DNA of 64,000 bases from Mangrovibacterium diazotrophicum (GTDB lineage: Bacteria > Bacteroidota > Bacteroidia > Bacteroidales > Prolixibacteraceae). Both the position numbers and the translations under genes were made by a program. The stretch covers positions 1,537,320 through 1,601,319 of the forward strand of contig NZ_RAPN01000001.1 of the NCBI RefSeq assembly GCF_003610535.1, given 5' to 3'. Below, one piece after another: positions 55,376 to 63,978 of this stretch. The notes under the pieces are model-generated. The model searched no databases, had not been told where the DNA came from, and saw nothing but the letters and a program-made list of their open reading frames with translations. Positions within the stretch are counted from its first letter, which is position 1. Each line of letters begins with the position of its first letter.

Positions 55376-56791
55376 CTACTTCGCAAATAATTCAACATTG
55401 TCGAAACTTGTCCAACTATCAGCGCCGTCTCCTGAAACACCCTTAAATTCGACTCCTAATTTTCCGCCAACAGATGTTGCGGTAGCAGTACCAACTAATT
55501 CAATCGATGTCCATTCATTTGAAACAACATCGAAAGTTTGTGATTTAATCACGTTTCGTGTTCCGTTGCTTGCCTGCGAAATGATGGAAACAGTAATCTT
55601 AGGGCCATTCCAGATATTGATGGCTTCCAAATTCATTTTGAAAATTTCACCGTCTAAGACAATGTGATCGGTAATGTTGTAGCCCGACGCATCAACATTG
55701 TAAAGCACGCCTTTGAAACTTTCGTTACCGGCTCCCCACCAGGTCCCCAAGTTCTCAACTCCTGAGTCTGTTGTCGGCGAATCACTATTCCAACCCAGAA
55801 CATCGGCCCAGTTCTGAATTCTGTTACCACCTGTGCTAAGTTCGAAATTTCCATTCGTCATTGGAACGGCTACATATCCAACGTTTACAGAATGAGTAGC
55901 GACCGCAGTAATCGTTCCTTCTCCTCCCATTGCAGTCAAAGTAACCGTGTAGTCTCCACCTTGAGCATAAGTATGCGTCGGATTCTCTTCCGTTGATGTG
56001 TCACCGTCACCAAAATCCCACATGAAGGATTCAACATACTTTGAAGTCGTTGTAAACGTAACTTCCCGGCCATTGACTACAGATGTGAAATCAGCTGTTG
56101 GGTTTTTCGGCCCATCGGGATCACCTTGTAATTCCTCAACCTGGGAATAATAGAATTCACTTGATTGGTCGGAACGAACACCGACCCGTGCAAAATAATA
56201 GTATTCGGCATCCAGAATTTGGGGTAATGTCGCGATCATTGTTACTTCTTCACCGGACACGATCGTTGACACATCGGCCTTTAAAGCAAAATCTTTCTGA
56301 TTTTCGTCAACAAGAATGTTTTTGCTGAGATACAGTTTAACATCTTGAAGGACAGCAGCGACATCAACCTGGTTAACTTTGAAAGTTGCCACAACGGCAT
56401 TTCCTTTTACCTCGAACGAGGCATCAGTTACGGTAAAAAATGGTTGGACTTCCACATCCTGAACCGTATTACCACTAACGTTGATGACAATTGTATCGCT
56501 CGATTCGGCATCCCACGGTGCACCTGCCAGGCGAACCATTTTATATTCGCCGTTGAACAAACGGGCGGAATAAGTACCATCCTGAGCGATGTGAACTGCT
56601 ATTTTTTCATTCAGCGCATAGCCGTCTTGCCACAATTCCAACTGCGTTCCGTTGGTGCGCACACCAACAGCGTTCCCGTTGTAGGTTACCGTACCCGTGA
56701 GCATCGACTCAGGAGCACTGAAGTTATCGATTTCGCAGCCCGTAAAAAAGATGCTAAAAACGGCTGCAAATAATATGATTAATTTTTTCAT
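55376..56791 (-). CDS. DUF3823/PKD lipoprotein, probable surface glycan-binding protein
   Basis: About 471 aa from the ATG at 56791, which opens a lipoprotein signal (MKKLIILFAAVFSIFFTGC). An in-frame ATG at 56818 adds nine residues. The N-terminal half resembles DUF3823: a carboxypeptidase-regulatory-like sheet (MLTGTVTYNGNAVGVRTNGT, YKMVRLAGAPW) plus a second beta-domain (about 125-220). A PKD domain follows (about 235-305, WDFGDGDTSTEENPTHTYAQ). The C-terminal module is shared with the 54295 protein. It sits 34 nt downstream of SusD, in the usual place of SusE/F-like surface glycan-binding proteins. The two paralogous binders may present two sites of differing specificity. Confidence 0.82.
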   Translation of the reverse strand: MKKLIILFAAVFSIFFTGCEIDNFSAPESMLTGTVTYNGNAVGVRTNGTQLELWQDGYALNEKIAVHIAQDGTYSARLFNGEYKMVRLAGAPWDAESSDTIVINVSGNTVQDVEVQPFFTVTDASFEVKGNAVVATFKVNQVDVAAVLQDVKLYLSKNILVDENQKDFALKADVSTIVSGEEVTMIATLPQILDAEYYYFARVGVRSDQSSEFYYSQVEELQGDPDGPKNPTADFTSVVNGREVTFTTTSKYVESFMWDFGDGDTSTEENPTHTYAQGGDYTVTLTAMGGEGTITAVATHSVNVGYVAVPMTNGNFELSTGGNRIQNWADVLGWNSDSPTTDSGVENLGTWWGAGNESFKGVLYNVDASGYNITDHIVLDGEIFKMNLEAINIWNGPKITVSIISQASNGTRNVIKSQTFDVVSNEWTSIELVGTATATSVGGKLGVEFKGVSGDGADSWTSFDNVELFAK

Positions 56792-56825
56792 TGGTGTTCT
56801 TTTTAAGTTTTTAACCATTCAAATT

Positions 56826-58640
56826 CTATTGGAACGGGTTCTTCACGAGTTTCGGGTTGTTGTTCAACACGCCTTGATCGATCGAAGCATAGTAGTTCGC
56901 CATTCTGAAGAACCGGGGTTGTTTAAATCGGATCGGTGCCGTTCTTACAAAAATGTATTTACCATCGTCGCTACCCTTGTTCGTAATTTGATACGGATAC
57001 AAACCCACAACCATTGCGTCCGGGTTGGAATTGTCGCCATCCCAAACCTGATCGGCTGTTCTCCAGCGTTTCAGGTCGAAGAAGCGCTGATTGCCTTCAA
57101 ATGCCAATTCTACGCGGCGTTCCTTTTGAATCGTTTCAATGGTAAGGCTTGACAGGCTATTGGCGTCAAAACCACCGTGTACTTCCCGCACCTTATTGAT
57201 GTAATCCACTGCATCTGATTGTCCCAGCTCGAAAGCAGCTTCCCCTGCATTCAGGTAGATTTCGCCTAAACGGAACCAAGGCCACCAGTTTTCACCCAAT
57301 GTTGGGCGGATACCGGCATCAGGATCTTCAGAAACCAGCTTTCGAAGATAGAATCCGGAATTACTAACAAATTGAGCATCGTTAACCGGACCGTCCAAGC
57401 CAGTCAGCTTTCCTCCGTTGTCTGTGGTGCTCCCCAAATCACCCGTCTTCAAATCATAGCCCGAACCATTCCACTCGGCAACACCGGCCTGGATATCAAC
57501 ATCCTTCGAGCGGAATTGTGCACCTGGATAAACGACTGTTGCTTCCAGACGTTTGTCTTTATTGGCAAAAATGGCACTCAGGCTGCTATAAATGATGTAG
57601 TCACCATTCGCATCCACGTCTTTCAAACTTCCTTCAGATCCATCCAGGTAGTCGAAGCTTTCTACCAACCCCAGAGAGGGAGATACCATTGAGGAACCTT
57701 CAATATCGGTCCGAAGACTTCTGACAACATTGTCATAAGTGAATCCATTCAACTTTTCAGCATCGCGGGAATAATCTTTTGCGAAGATGATTTCAGAAGA
57801 AGATTTGTCCATAAACAGGTCATAGAAATCTTCGTCCAAACTATATCTTCCGCTTTCGATGATCTCGGTTGAAGCGTCGAGCGATTTCTGATAGTATTCA
57901 GTCGCTCTGCTCGCCGGGATACCAACTTCGCCACCAGGCAGGGTAATCGGAGTACTCATTTCGTTGTTGTACTTAGCCAAAGATGCAGCGTAAAGCATGG
58001 CACGGCTCTGCAAAGCCAACGCAATATATTTGTTACCACGGGTATTGCTACTCTCTGTTTTTGTGAAGTTCTCTTTGATATCCTGAATTTCGTCGTAGAT
58101 AAAATCATACACTTCTTCCTCTTTGGATCGAGGAACTTGCAGCGATTCAACATCGCCGCTGCCATCGTAAATTAACTGCTCAGTTACCAGCGGAACACCG
58201 CCCATATTTTTAACCATGTTGAAATACACCAGGGCTCTGATCAGTCTCAACTCCGCATCATATTGCTGCACTTCTTCGATTGTCAAAGTGGAGTATTGCG
58301 CCAGATTCTCAATCGCTAAATTGATATCGCGGATAAATCCGTAATCCCAGTATCTGCCGTAATCGCCTCCAAATTGGAAATCGTTCACCCAGTTACCATC
58401 GTTGTGTCCCGAAAACATGGCGTCGTCCAACTGGCAATCAGCCGAAGTATTGAACACATCACCCGGGATACGATCGTAATAGTTTGACAATAAACTCAGG
58501 ATAAGTTCGGGGTCGCCCCAAAGCTGCTCATCGTTGATCCGGTTTTTAGGCTGCCGTTCCAACCAACTGTCATTGTCGCAACTCACAAACATGCCGAGAG
58601 TTGCTGATAATACCAGTAATAAGAATATTTTAGTTTTCAT
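56826..58640 (-). CDS. SusD/RagB-family outer-membrane glycan-binding lipoprotein (PUL C)
   Basis: A 604-aa SusD homologue, longer than the other two. Lipobox Cys is about 21 (LGMFVSC), followed by DNDSWLERQPKNRINDEQLW. SusD hallmarks: DAELRLIRALVYFNMVKNMG, GGVPLVTEQLI, WWPWFRLGEIYLNAGEAAFE, INKVREVHGG, RRVELAFEGNQRFFDLKRW and the end LNNNPKLVKNPFQ. It follows SusC by 15 nt. It forms the surface capture complex of PUL C together with two PKD lipoproteins. Confidence 0.95.
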   Translation of the reverse strand: MKTKIFLLLVLSATLGMFVSCDNDSWLERQPKNRINDEQLWGDPELILSLLSNYYDRIPGDVFNTSADCQLDDAMFSGHNDGNWVNDFQFGGDYGRYWDYGFIRDINLAIENLAQYSTLTIEEVQQYDAELRLIRALVYFNMVKNMGGVPLVTEQLIYDGSGDVESLQVPRSKEEEVYDFIYDEIQDIKENFTKTESSNTRGNKYIALALQSRAMLYAASLAKYNNEMSTPITLPGGEVGIPASRATEYYQKSLDASTEIIESGRYSLDEDFYDLFMDKSSSEIIFAKDYSRDAEKLNGFTYDNVVRSLRTDIEGSSMVSPSLGLVESFDYLDGSEGSLKDVDANGDYIIYSSLSAIFANKDKRLEATVVYPGAQFRSKDVDIQAGVAEWNGSGYDLKTGDLGSTTDNGGKLTGLDGPVNDAQFVSNSGFYLRKLVSEDPDAGIRPTLGENWWPWFRLGEIYLNAGEAAFELGQSDAVDYINKVREVHGGFDANSLSSLTIETIQKERRVELAFEGNQRFFDLKRWRTADQVWDGDNSNPDAMVVGLYPYQITNKGSDDGKYIFVRTAPIRFKQPRFFRMANYYASIDQGVLNNNPKLVKNPFQ

Positions 58641-58655
58641 GATTATCGTTTAAGT

Positions 58656-61600
58656 TTAGAATGTTAGATTAAAACCGACCATAATTGTGCGTTGCTGAGG
58701 ATACACCACGGCAGAACCTGACTGGATTTCAGGATCGATTCCGAATTGTTTCACATTGTCGATGGAAAACAGATTCGATCCGCTTACGTAAAACCGGGCT
58801 TTTGAGAGGCTTGCTTTCTTAGCCCATGCCTGAGGCAAAGTATATCCGAATTCGGCATTCCGAAGTCTCAGGAAACGCACCTTGTGCAACCAGAAATCCG
58901 AGTTTCGTCCATTGTTGTCAGAGGTACCATTCCGAATTGCCGGGTAACGACCGGGAATCCATTCACTTGTTGCGTCGTAAGGATCGGCACGGTGCCATCT
59001 ATCGGTAAGCAGGTATGCAGGAGAGTTACCGCCAGCATGGAAAGGATTCCGCAGCTCCCAATTTTGAAACCACGATTGCATGGCAGCGCCGGCAAAGTCC
59101 ATGTTCAGGTCAAAGTTTTTCCACTGTAAACCAATATTACCTCCAAAGCTTAACATCGGAGCCCAACCATCCGGATAGCCGATCGGCGTTTCATCCAACC
59201 AGTTAATTACACCGTCGCCATTGACGTCTTTGTAAATGATATCACCGGGTAACTGTGTACGGTTGTTTTGTCCGTCGTTATCGATCGCATAGTTTCTGAT
59301 TTCTTCCTCTGACTGGAAACGACCAATTGCCTGGTAGCCCCACCATACTCCACCCCAGCGGTCCTCATTTGAATAGCGCCATTCATTATAGGAGTTTCCG
59401 AAACGAGGCTTGTAGCTTTCAACATATCTGAAACGTGAATAAGTTGCATTGGCACTTACGTTGTACTTCAACTCGCCAATCTTGCTTTTAAACGAAATCA
59501 TTCCTTCAGCACCACGATACTCGTTCTTGTTCAGGTTTTCGTTTGGCAAACTATAACCAACTTCACTTGGAATCAAAACGTCATAACGTCCGGCCGGGAT
59601 TCCTGAAATCACTTTCCTGAAAATGTCGGCGGTCAGCGACAACTTATCGTCGAAGAATTTCGCATCGATCCCCGCGTCATACATGGTATGTTTTTCCCAC
59701 GAAAGGTTAGTTACCGGAAGACCTTGCGGCTGCATACCGGTTACATATTCCCCGTCGAGAACTGATCCACCGACTACCGCATTGTTATCAAATCGACCAA
59801 AGCTGTATCCCGGAAGATATCCAAATACACCAACTCCGGCCTCCTGTCCTGTCTGACCAACAGAAACCCTCAGTTTCAAATCGCTGACAGTGCTTTTCAA
59901 ACCATCGAAGAAACCTTCGTCAGAAATACGCCATCCGGCCGATACCCCGGGAAAGAATCCCCAACGATTTCCGGGCGCATACAGATAAGAAGCGTCGTAA
60001 CGACCAAGTACTTCCAGCAAGTATTTGTCTTTATAGGAATAGTTGAAACGGCCAAGGTAACCGGCACGTGCCTGGTAAGTCCATTCGTCGCCGTAACCGG
60101 TAAGAATTGCCAGACTGTTCAACGGAATGTAGTTGTTGGTTGGTGCAGCAGCAAGCCAGGTCAAATTGCGGTCCCAGTCACTTCTTTCGTAACCCAATAC
60201 CGCTGAAACCGTGTGATCTTCACCGAATGTATGAGAATAGTTCAACTGAAACTGGTGGTAATGCGACATCGATTCGATTTTTGTTTCAAACCGCCATCTT
60301 GCACTTTGTCCGCCTGTTCTGCTGTAACTATCATCCGCTTCGTTGTAGGTATACAAATCGTAGGTATATTGAAATCCGTCAAAATGTAGGTTCGTATAGT
60401 TTTGCGAGTAGGTATACTTCGCCGACAAACCAAAGTCGAACTTATATTCGGCAAATAAGTTCACGTTCACTGCCTTTGTATGAGTGTCCTTATAACCGAC
60501 GATATCTCTGCTAAAAAGCGCCGGGTTCAGGTCAGGTCTGTTAGGCGTATTATTGATGTACTCGGGATTATCATGTGCATAAGGTCCAACAGTTGGGCGG
60601 TTGGCATATACAGCCAAAAGAGAAGAAAAGTATCCGTCGCCCCCCTGCAAACCAACATCCTGTGTTTCTTCCAGTTTTAAAGCGGTTTGTGTTCCCAGGG
60701 TGAACCCTTTCAGAATTTCGCTTGACAAGTTAACCTGGAAGTTGGTCCGGTCGTAATTGAAATCTTTCATTGTCGCTTCCTGACCAACGTGAGACAGCGA
60801 CATGTAATATTTTGAGCGCTTTGTTCCCCCGTTCACGTTCGCGTTGATGTTGTACTGGGGAACATTTTTTCGCATAACAAGGTCGTAGTAATCATAGCTT
60901 TTGTAGCCCAGCTGATTGCCTGCTTCCCACTTCGCCAATTCTTCCGGCGAGTAAATAGTAGCAGGATCAATTCCGGCATTTTGGGCTGCTTCAACCTTAC
61001 CGCGTACATACTGTCCGGCATTGGCCAGATCTGGAAAGCGAGTCAAATTTTGCCATCCATAGTATCCGTTGACATTGACAGTTACTTTGTCGCCGGTGTT
61101 TCCTTTTTTTGTTGTAATCAAAACAACGCCGTTGGCCGCACGCAAACCATAAATAGCTGCCGCTGCGTCCTTCAGGATGGAGATACTTTCGATATCTTCC
61201 AAACTCAACGAGTTGAACACATCATTACCCGAAACACGAGTAACTCCCAACCAGTCTCTGGAAGCATCACCGCCATAGGGAATACCGTCAACAACGTACA
61301 AGGGGTTTCCCATGTTACGGATCTCCAGGTCGATACCTCTACCGGGACGAGCATCTTTTGCACGAGTTGACAAGCCCGGCATTTTACCGGCCAAAGCACC
61401 AGCAGTTGTGGTTGAAGCAGAACGCGTCAATTCTTCAGAATCTACACTACTTACAGCTGTAGTCACTTTCCGTTTCGATTGGGTACCATAACCAACGGCA
61501 ACGACTTCGCCGAGGCCGATGGATTCCTCAACCAGCGTAACATCAACAACAGTTTTACCTGTAACATTAATTTCCTGCGCTTTCATACCCACAAACGTGA

Positions 61601-61928
61601 ATATCAATGATGCATCTGCAGGCACCTTGGTGAGTGAATAACTACCATCCGCATCAGTTATGGTTCCGATGGTAGTACCTTTAACAACAACCGTTACCCC
61701 CGGAAGCGGCACTCCAGCCGTATCGGTTACTTTACCTTTAATAGTATTTTCAGCTTGTGTGTTACCGGAGTCTTCTGTTGCAGATACAACTTGATTTTGC
61801 TCCGATTCAGAGGTTGTAGCCCAGGATTGGAGGCCACAAACAAATAGCAGAAACATCGTAATTTTCAGAACTTTGATAAATTTCAGGAAATAGGATATCC
61901 CTATCCTTTCCATTCGATTTTTTTTCAT
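58656..61928 (-). CDS. SusC/RagA-family TonB-dependent transporter without STN domain (PUL C)
   Basis: A 1090-aa SusC homologue. The signal sequence (ITMFLLFVCGLQSWA) leads straight into a short polar linker and the carboxypeptidase-regulatory-like domain (about 63-135, DTAGVPLPGVTVVVKG). Then come the plug (YVVDGIPYGGD, IYGLRAANGVVLITTKKG) and a barrel ending IMVGFNLTF. Unlike the SusC proteins of PULs A and B it has no STN domain. That fits control by the HTCS rather than by sigma/FecR signalling. It is the first gene of its operon and the predicted operator-promoter lies about 150 nt upstream. It imports the PUL C oligosaccharide with SusD at 56826. Confidence 0.95.
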   Translation of the reverse strand: MKKNRMERIGISYFLKFIKVLKITMFLLFVCGLQSWATTSESEQNQVVSATEDSGNTQAENTIKGKVTDTAGVPLPGVTVVVKGTTIGTITDADGSYSLTKVPADASLIFTFVGMKAQEINVTGKTVVDVTLVEESIGLGEVVAVGYGTQSKRKVTTAVSSVDSEELTRSASTTTAGALAGKMPGLSTRAKDARPGRGIDLEIRNMGNPLYVVDGIPYGGDASRDWLGVTRVSGNDVFNSLSLEDIESISILKDAAAAIYGLRAANGVVLITTKKGNTGDKVTVNVNGYYGWQNLTRFPDLANAGQYVRGKVEAAQNAGIDPATIYSPEELAKWEAGNQLGYKSYDYYDLVMRKNVPQYNINANVNGGTKRSKYYMSLSHVGQEATMKDFNYDRTNFQVNLSSEILKGFTLGTQTALKLEETQDVGLQGGDGYFSSLLAVYANRPTVGPYAHDNPEYINNTPNRPDLNPALFSRDIVGYKDTHTKAVNVNLFAEYKFDFGLSAKYTYSQNYTNLHFDGFQYTYDLYTYNEADDSYSRTGGQSARWRFETKIESMSHYHQFQLNYSHTFGEDHTVSAVLGYERSDWDRNLTWLAAAPTNNYIPLNSLAILTGYGDEWTYQARAGYLGRFNYSYKDKYLLEVLGRYDASYLYAPGNRWGFFPGVSAGWRISDEGFFDGLKSTVSDLKLRVSVGQTGQEAGVGVFGYLPGYSFGRFDNNAVVGGSVLDGEYVTGMQPQGLPVTNLSWEKHTMYDAGIDAKFFDDKLSLTADIFRKVISGIPAGRYDVLIPSEVGYSLPNENLNKNEYRGAEGMISFKSKIGELKYNVSANATYSRFRYVESYKPRFGNSYNEWRYSNEDRWGGVWWGYQAIGRFQSEEEIRNYAIDNDGQNNRTQLPGDIIYKDVNGDGVINWLDETPIGYPDGWAPMLSFGGNIGLQWKNFDLNMDFAGAAMQSWFQNWELRNPFHAGGNSPAYLLTDRWHRADPYDATSEWIPGRYPAIRNGTSDNNGRNSDFWLHKVRFLRLRNAEFGYTLPQAWAKKASLSKARFYVSGSNLFSIDNVKQFGIDPEIQSGSAVVYPQQRTIMVGFNLTF

Positions 61929-62075
61929 AAATCTAAGCGATTAAGTGGTTAAATTTTTTACTGATTTACAAATGAGGAGATGTGACTGACACCTTCCACT
62001 CCAAATTAATTGTCACCTTTTCTTGTCTATCTGTGTCTCATGTTTAGATTAGGTTTTTGAGAAAATTTCATAAAG

Positions 62076-62142
62076 CAAATCTATCTTCAGACATGCAATT
62101 TTTTGATCACAAATTCGTCAGTTAGAGATCACGAATTCGTCA
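62076..62142 (-). promoter_or_regulatory. Promoter and predicted HTCS operator of the susC operon (PUL C)
   Basis: A minus-strand -7 box TAGATTTG (62076-62083) lies about 148 nt before the SusC start. Upstream is a near-perfect direct repeat gatcacaaattcgtca (62105-62120) / gatcacgaattcgtca (62127-62142): 15 of 16 identical, period 22 nt, two helical turns, as expected for AraC-type binding. The core CAAATTCGTCA starts 26 nt from the -7 box, the same distance as at 39385 and 47254. This is the best copy of the three. Confidence 0.65.
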
Positions 62143-62172
62143 AATACACCGTTATTAGCGGGTTATATGAAA

Positions 62173-62212
62173 AAAGGGAGCCAGATGTGTGTTGAAACAT
62201 CTGGCTCCCTTT
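62173..62212 (-). terminator. Strong terminator upstream of the PUL C susC promoter
   Basis: A perfect 16-bp stem (62173-62188 with 62197-62212) with an 8-nt loop is followed by six T on the minus strand. With the hairpin at 62375-62409 it forms a double stop between GH28 and the susC promoter. The 500-nt gap 61929-62428 holds no gene. A short transcript ending here cannot be excluded. Confidence 0.85.
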
Positions 62213-62374
62213 ACAAAAATATTGGATGAAGAACTTCTTTGAAAAAGACCGATCTAAGGATCATTACACTCTATAAAAAAGAATTCCCGTTGTGAAAAAA
62301 TTGATGCGTCGAAATATTCAGGGCTTATTTATCATTCGAATCGAATCTCAGGTCAATCGAATCCTATAAAACAA

Positions 62375-62409
62375 AAAATGCACCCCGAAACAAATTCGGA
62401 GTGCATTTT
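62375..62409 (-). terminator. Terminator of the GH28 gene
   Basis: 15-bp arms (62375-62389 and 62395-62409), fully paired in minus-strand RNA with one U-G, are followed by TTTTTTGTTTT. It begins 20 nt after the GH28 stop. Confidence 0.85.
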
Positions 62410-62428
62410 AGAATTTAGACTTTAATTT

Positions 62429-63790
62429 TTATTCTGCCCGGAAGTTGATCACATTTTCATGAATGTAAGGTTGCTCCCGGATGGTATCTGCCACAACGTT
62501 CGTCAAAAAGATATTCTCAACGGGTAGCTCCTTTTGCCCTAAAATTCGGGAAATAAACTTCGCGTTGTTGGCGTGTACATTTTCCAAATGGATATCCGAA
62601 ATAGGAGTCAACCGGCGCTCAACTGTTGGAACCAAATCCCGCCACTGGTATAAAACATCGGTCTCAATACCAAAAACCCCCTCACGCATTTTATCACCTT
62701 TTACGTTGGACACATAAATACTCCGGATAAAACCGCCGCGACGTTCGTTCGTTTTCAAAAACACCAGGTGAAACATGCTGGCACCATCGGCAACAGTACA
62801 ACTATCCATGTATACATTTTCCACTCCACCAGACATTTCACTACCCACAGCAAGCAGCTGGTGCCCATTTCTAACATAGCAATTGCGAATTACCAGGTTT
62901 TTAGTTGGTGTGTTCAAGCGCCAGGCATCCTGGTTCCGACCTGACTTAACAGCAATAGCATCATCACCCTGATCGAATTCACAATTTTCGATTAACATGT
63001 TTTGCGTCATTTCCGGATCAACGCCATCGTTATTGTGCCCGTGGGCGTATACATGCAAGTTGCGAAGCACGACGTTTTTGCACAAATAAGGGTGGATGGT
63101 CCAAAAAGGACTGTTTGTGATTTTCACTCCGTCGAGCAATATATTTTCGCTCCGGTTAAACTGAATAAAGTGCGGACGTAAGTTTGCCGTATCGTTCACC
63201 ATCACCCGCTCTTCAACCGGAACATCGTCGACCATCATAGTATACAAACGTTTTAAGCTGTTCATATGTCCAGAAGGACGCGGAAACCAGGTGCGCCAAA
63301 AATCCATTTTAGCTTTTAGCTCGCCCTCACCGGTAATCGCCACGTTTTTACATTCATAGGCATACACTAACGGCGAGTAATTGTAACATTCTAAACCTTC
63401 CCACGAGGTGTGAACCGGCGGCAGGTAATCTTTCGGATCGTCGTTAAAAAGCAAAACTGCTCCTTTTTCAAGATGTAAGTTCACATTGCTTTTAAAGTGA
63501 AGCTGCCCCGTCAGCCATTCTCCTTCAGGAATAACAACAATACCTCCTCCAGCTTTATTGGCTTCATCAATCGCCGCCGCGATTGCCGCTGAAGTTTTGT
63601 CTTTATCACCTTTTAAGGCGCCGAAGTCTGTTATCAAAAACTTCTTACAATTGGTAAAATCAGGAATCGTAACGGCCGGCATCTTAAAAGGTGCTTCAAC
63701 CTGAATAGTTGTTGTCGTTAATTTGGATTGTTTTGTTGAACACGAAAAGCAAATTAATGCAATGAGTAACGGTAGTAATAATGTTTTCAT
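62429..63790 (-). CDS. GH28 polygalacturonase-family glycoside hydrolase
   Basis: A 453-aa lipoprotein (LICFSC, Cys about 17) with the right-handed beta-helix pectin-lyase-like fold. GH28 residues are in place: Asp about 255 in GHNNDGVDPE, the Asp pair about 276-277 in FDQGDDAIAVKSG and His about 310 in NGHQLLAVGSEMSGGVENV. The last motif differs from the common GHG form. GH28 enzymes hydrolyse galacturonan or rhamnogalacturonan, and exo-acting members include related uronic-acid or rhamnose-releasing types. It is outside the susC operon (two terminators between) and probably belongs to the gene set continuing to the right. Whether it serves PUL C is not known. Confidence 0.92.
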   Translation of the reverse strand: MKTLLLPLLIALICFSCSTKQSKLTTTTIQVEAPFKMPAVTIPDFTNCKKFLITDFGALKGDKDKTSAAIAAAIDEANKAGGGIVVIPEGEWLTGQLHFKSNVNLHLEKGAVLLFNDDPKDYLPPVHTSWEGLECYNYSPLVYAYECKNVAITGEGELKAKMDFWRTWFPRPSGHMNSLKRLYTMMVDDVPVEERVMVNDTANLRPHFIQFNRSENILLDGVKITNSPFWTIHPYLCKNVVLRNLHVYAHGHNNDGVDPEMTQNMLIENCEFDQGDDAIAVKSGRNQDAWRLNTPTKNLVIRNCYVRNGHQLLAVGSEMSGGVENVYMDSCTVADGASMFHLVFLKTNERRGGFIRSIYVSNVKGDKMREGVFGIETDVLYQWRDLVPTVERRLTPISDIHLENVHANNAKFISRILGQKELPVENIFLTNVVADTIREQPYIHENVINFRAE

Positions 63791-63799
63791 AGTCGATAA

Positions 63800-63961
63800 T
63801 TATTCTTTTTTATTGAATTGATCCAGATCCGAACACTTAAGCAACACAATGCCATGAGCCGTAATCGTAAAGATTCCGGATTCGCCAACAGCGCCTAAAT
63901 CCAGCCCAAGCCAAAATGGTCGGATACCGAAGCTAAAATATTCAGCCCGGTATCCGACTAT
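63800..63961 (-). pseudogene. Decayed C-terminal fragment of a GH27-like glycosidase
   Basis: A 54-codon open frame with no start, blocked upstream by TGA (63962-63964), ends 10 nt before the GH28 ATG. Its second half, DLGAVGESGIFTITAHGIVL plus LK, resembles the last beta-strands of GH27 enzymes (compare DLWAKKDLGTYSGSG ... INYHGAGLYRIS in the intact GH27 at 39543). The first half is disrupted by an 11-bp inverted repeat. It is best explained as the remnant of a lost alpha-galactosidase-type gene; chance is possible given the length. Confidence 0.45.
63919..63958 (-). terminator. Inverted repeat after the gene at the right edge
   Basis: A perfect 11-bp stem gtcggataccg/cggtatccgac (63919-63929 with 63948-63958), with an 18-nt loop, begins 21 nt after the stop at 63979. 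The following minus-strand sequence has only four T, so it is a weak terminator or a palindromic site. Confidence 0.5.
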
Positions 63962-63978
63962 TCATTCAACAAAACCTA

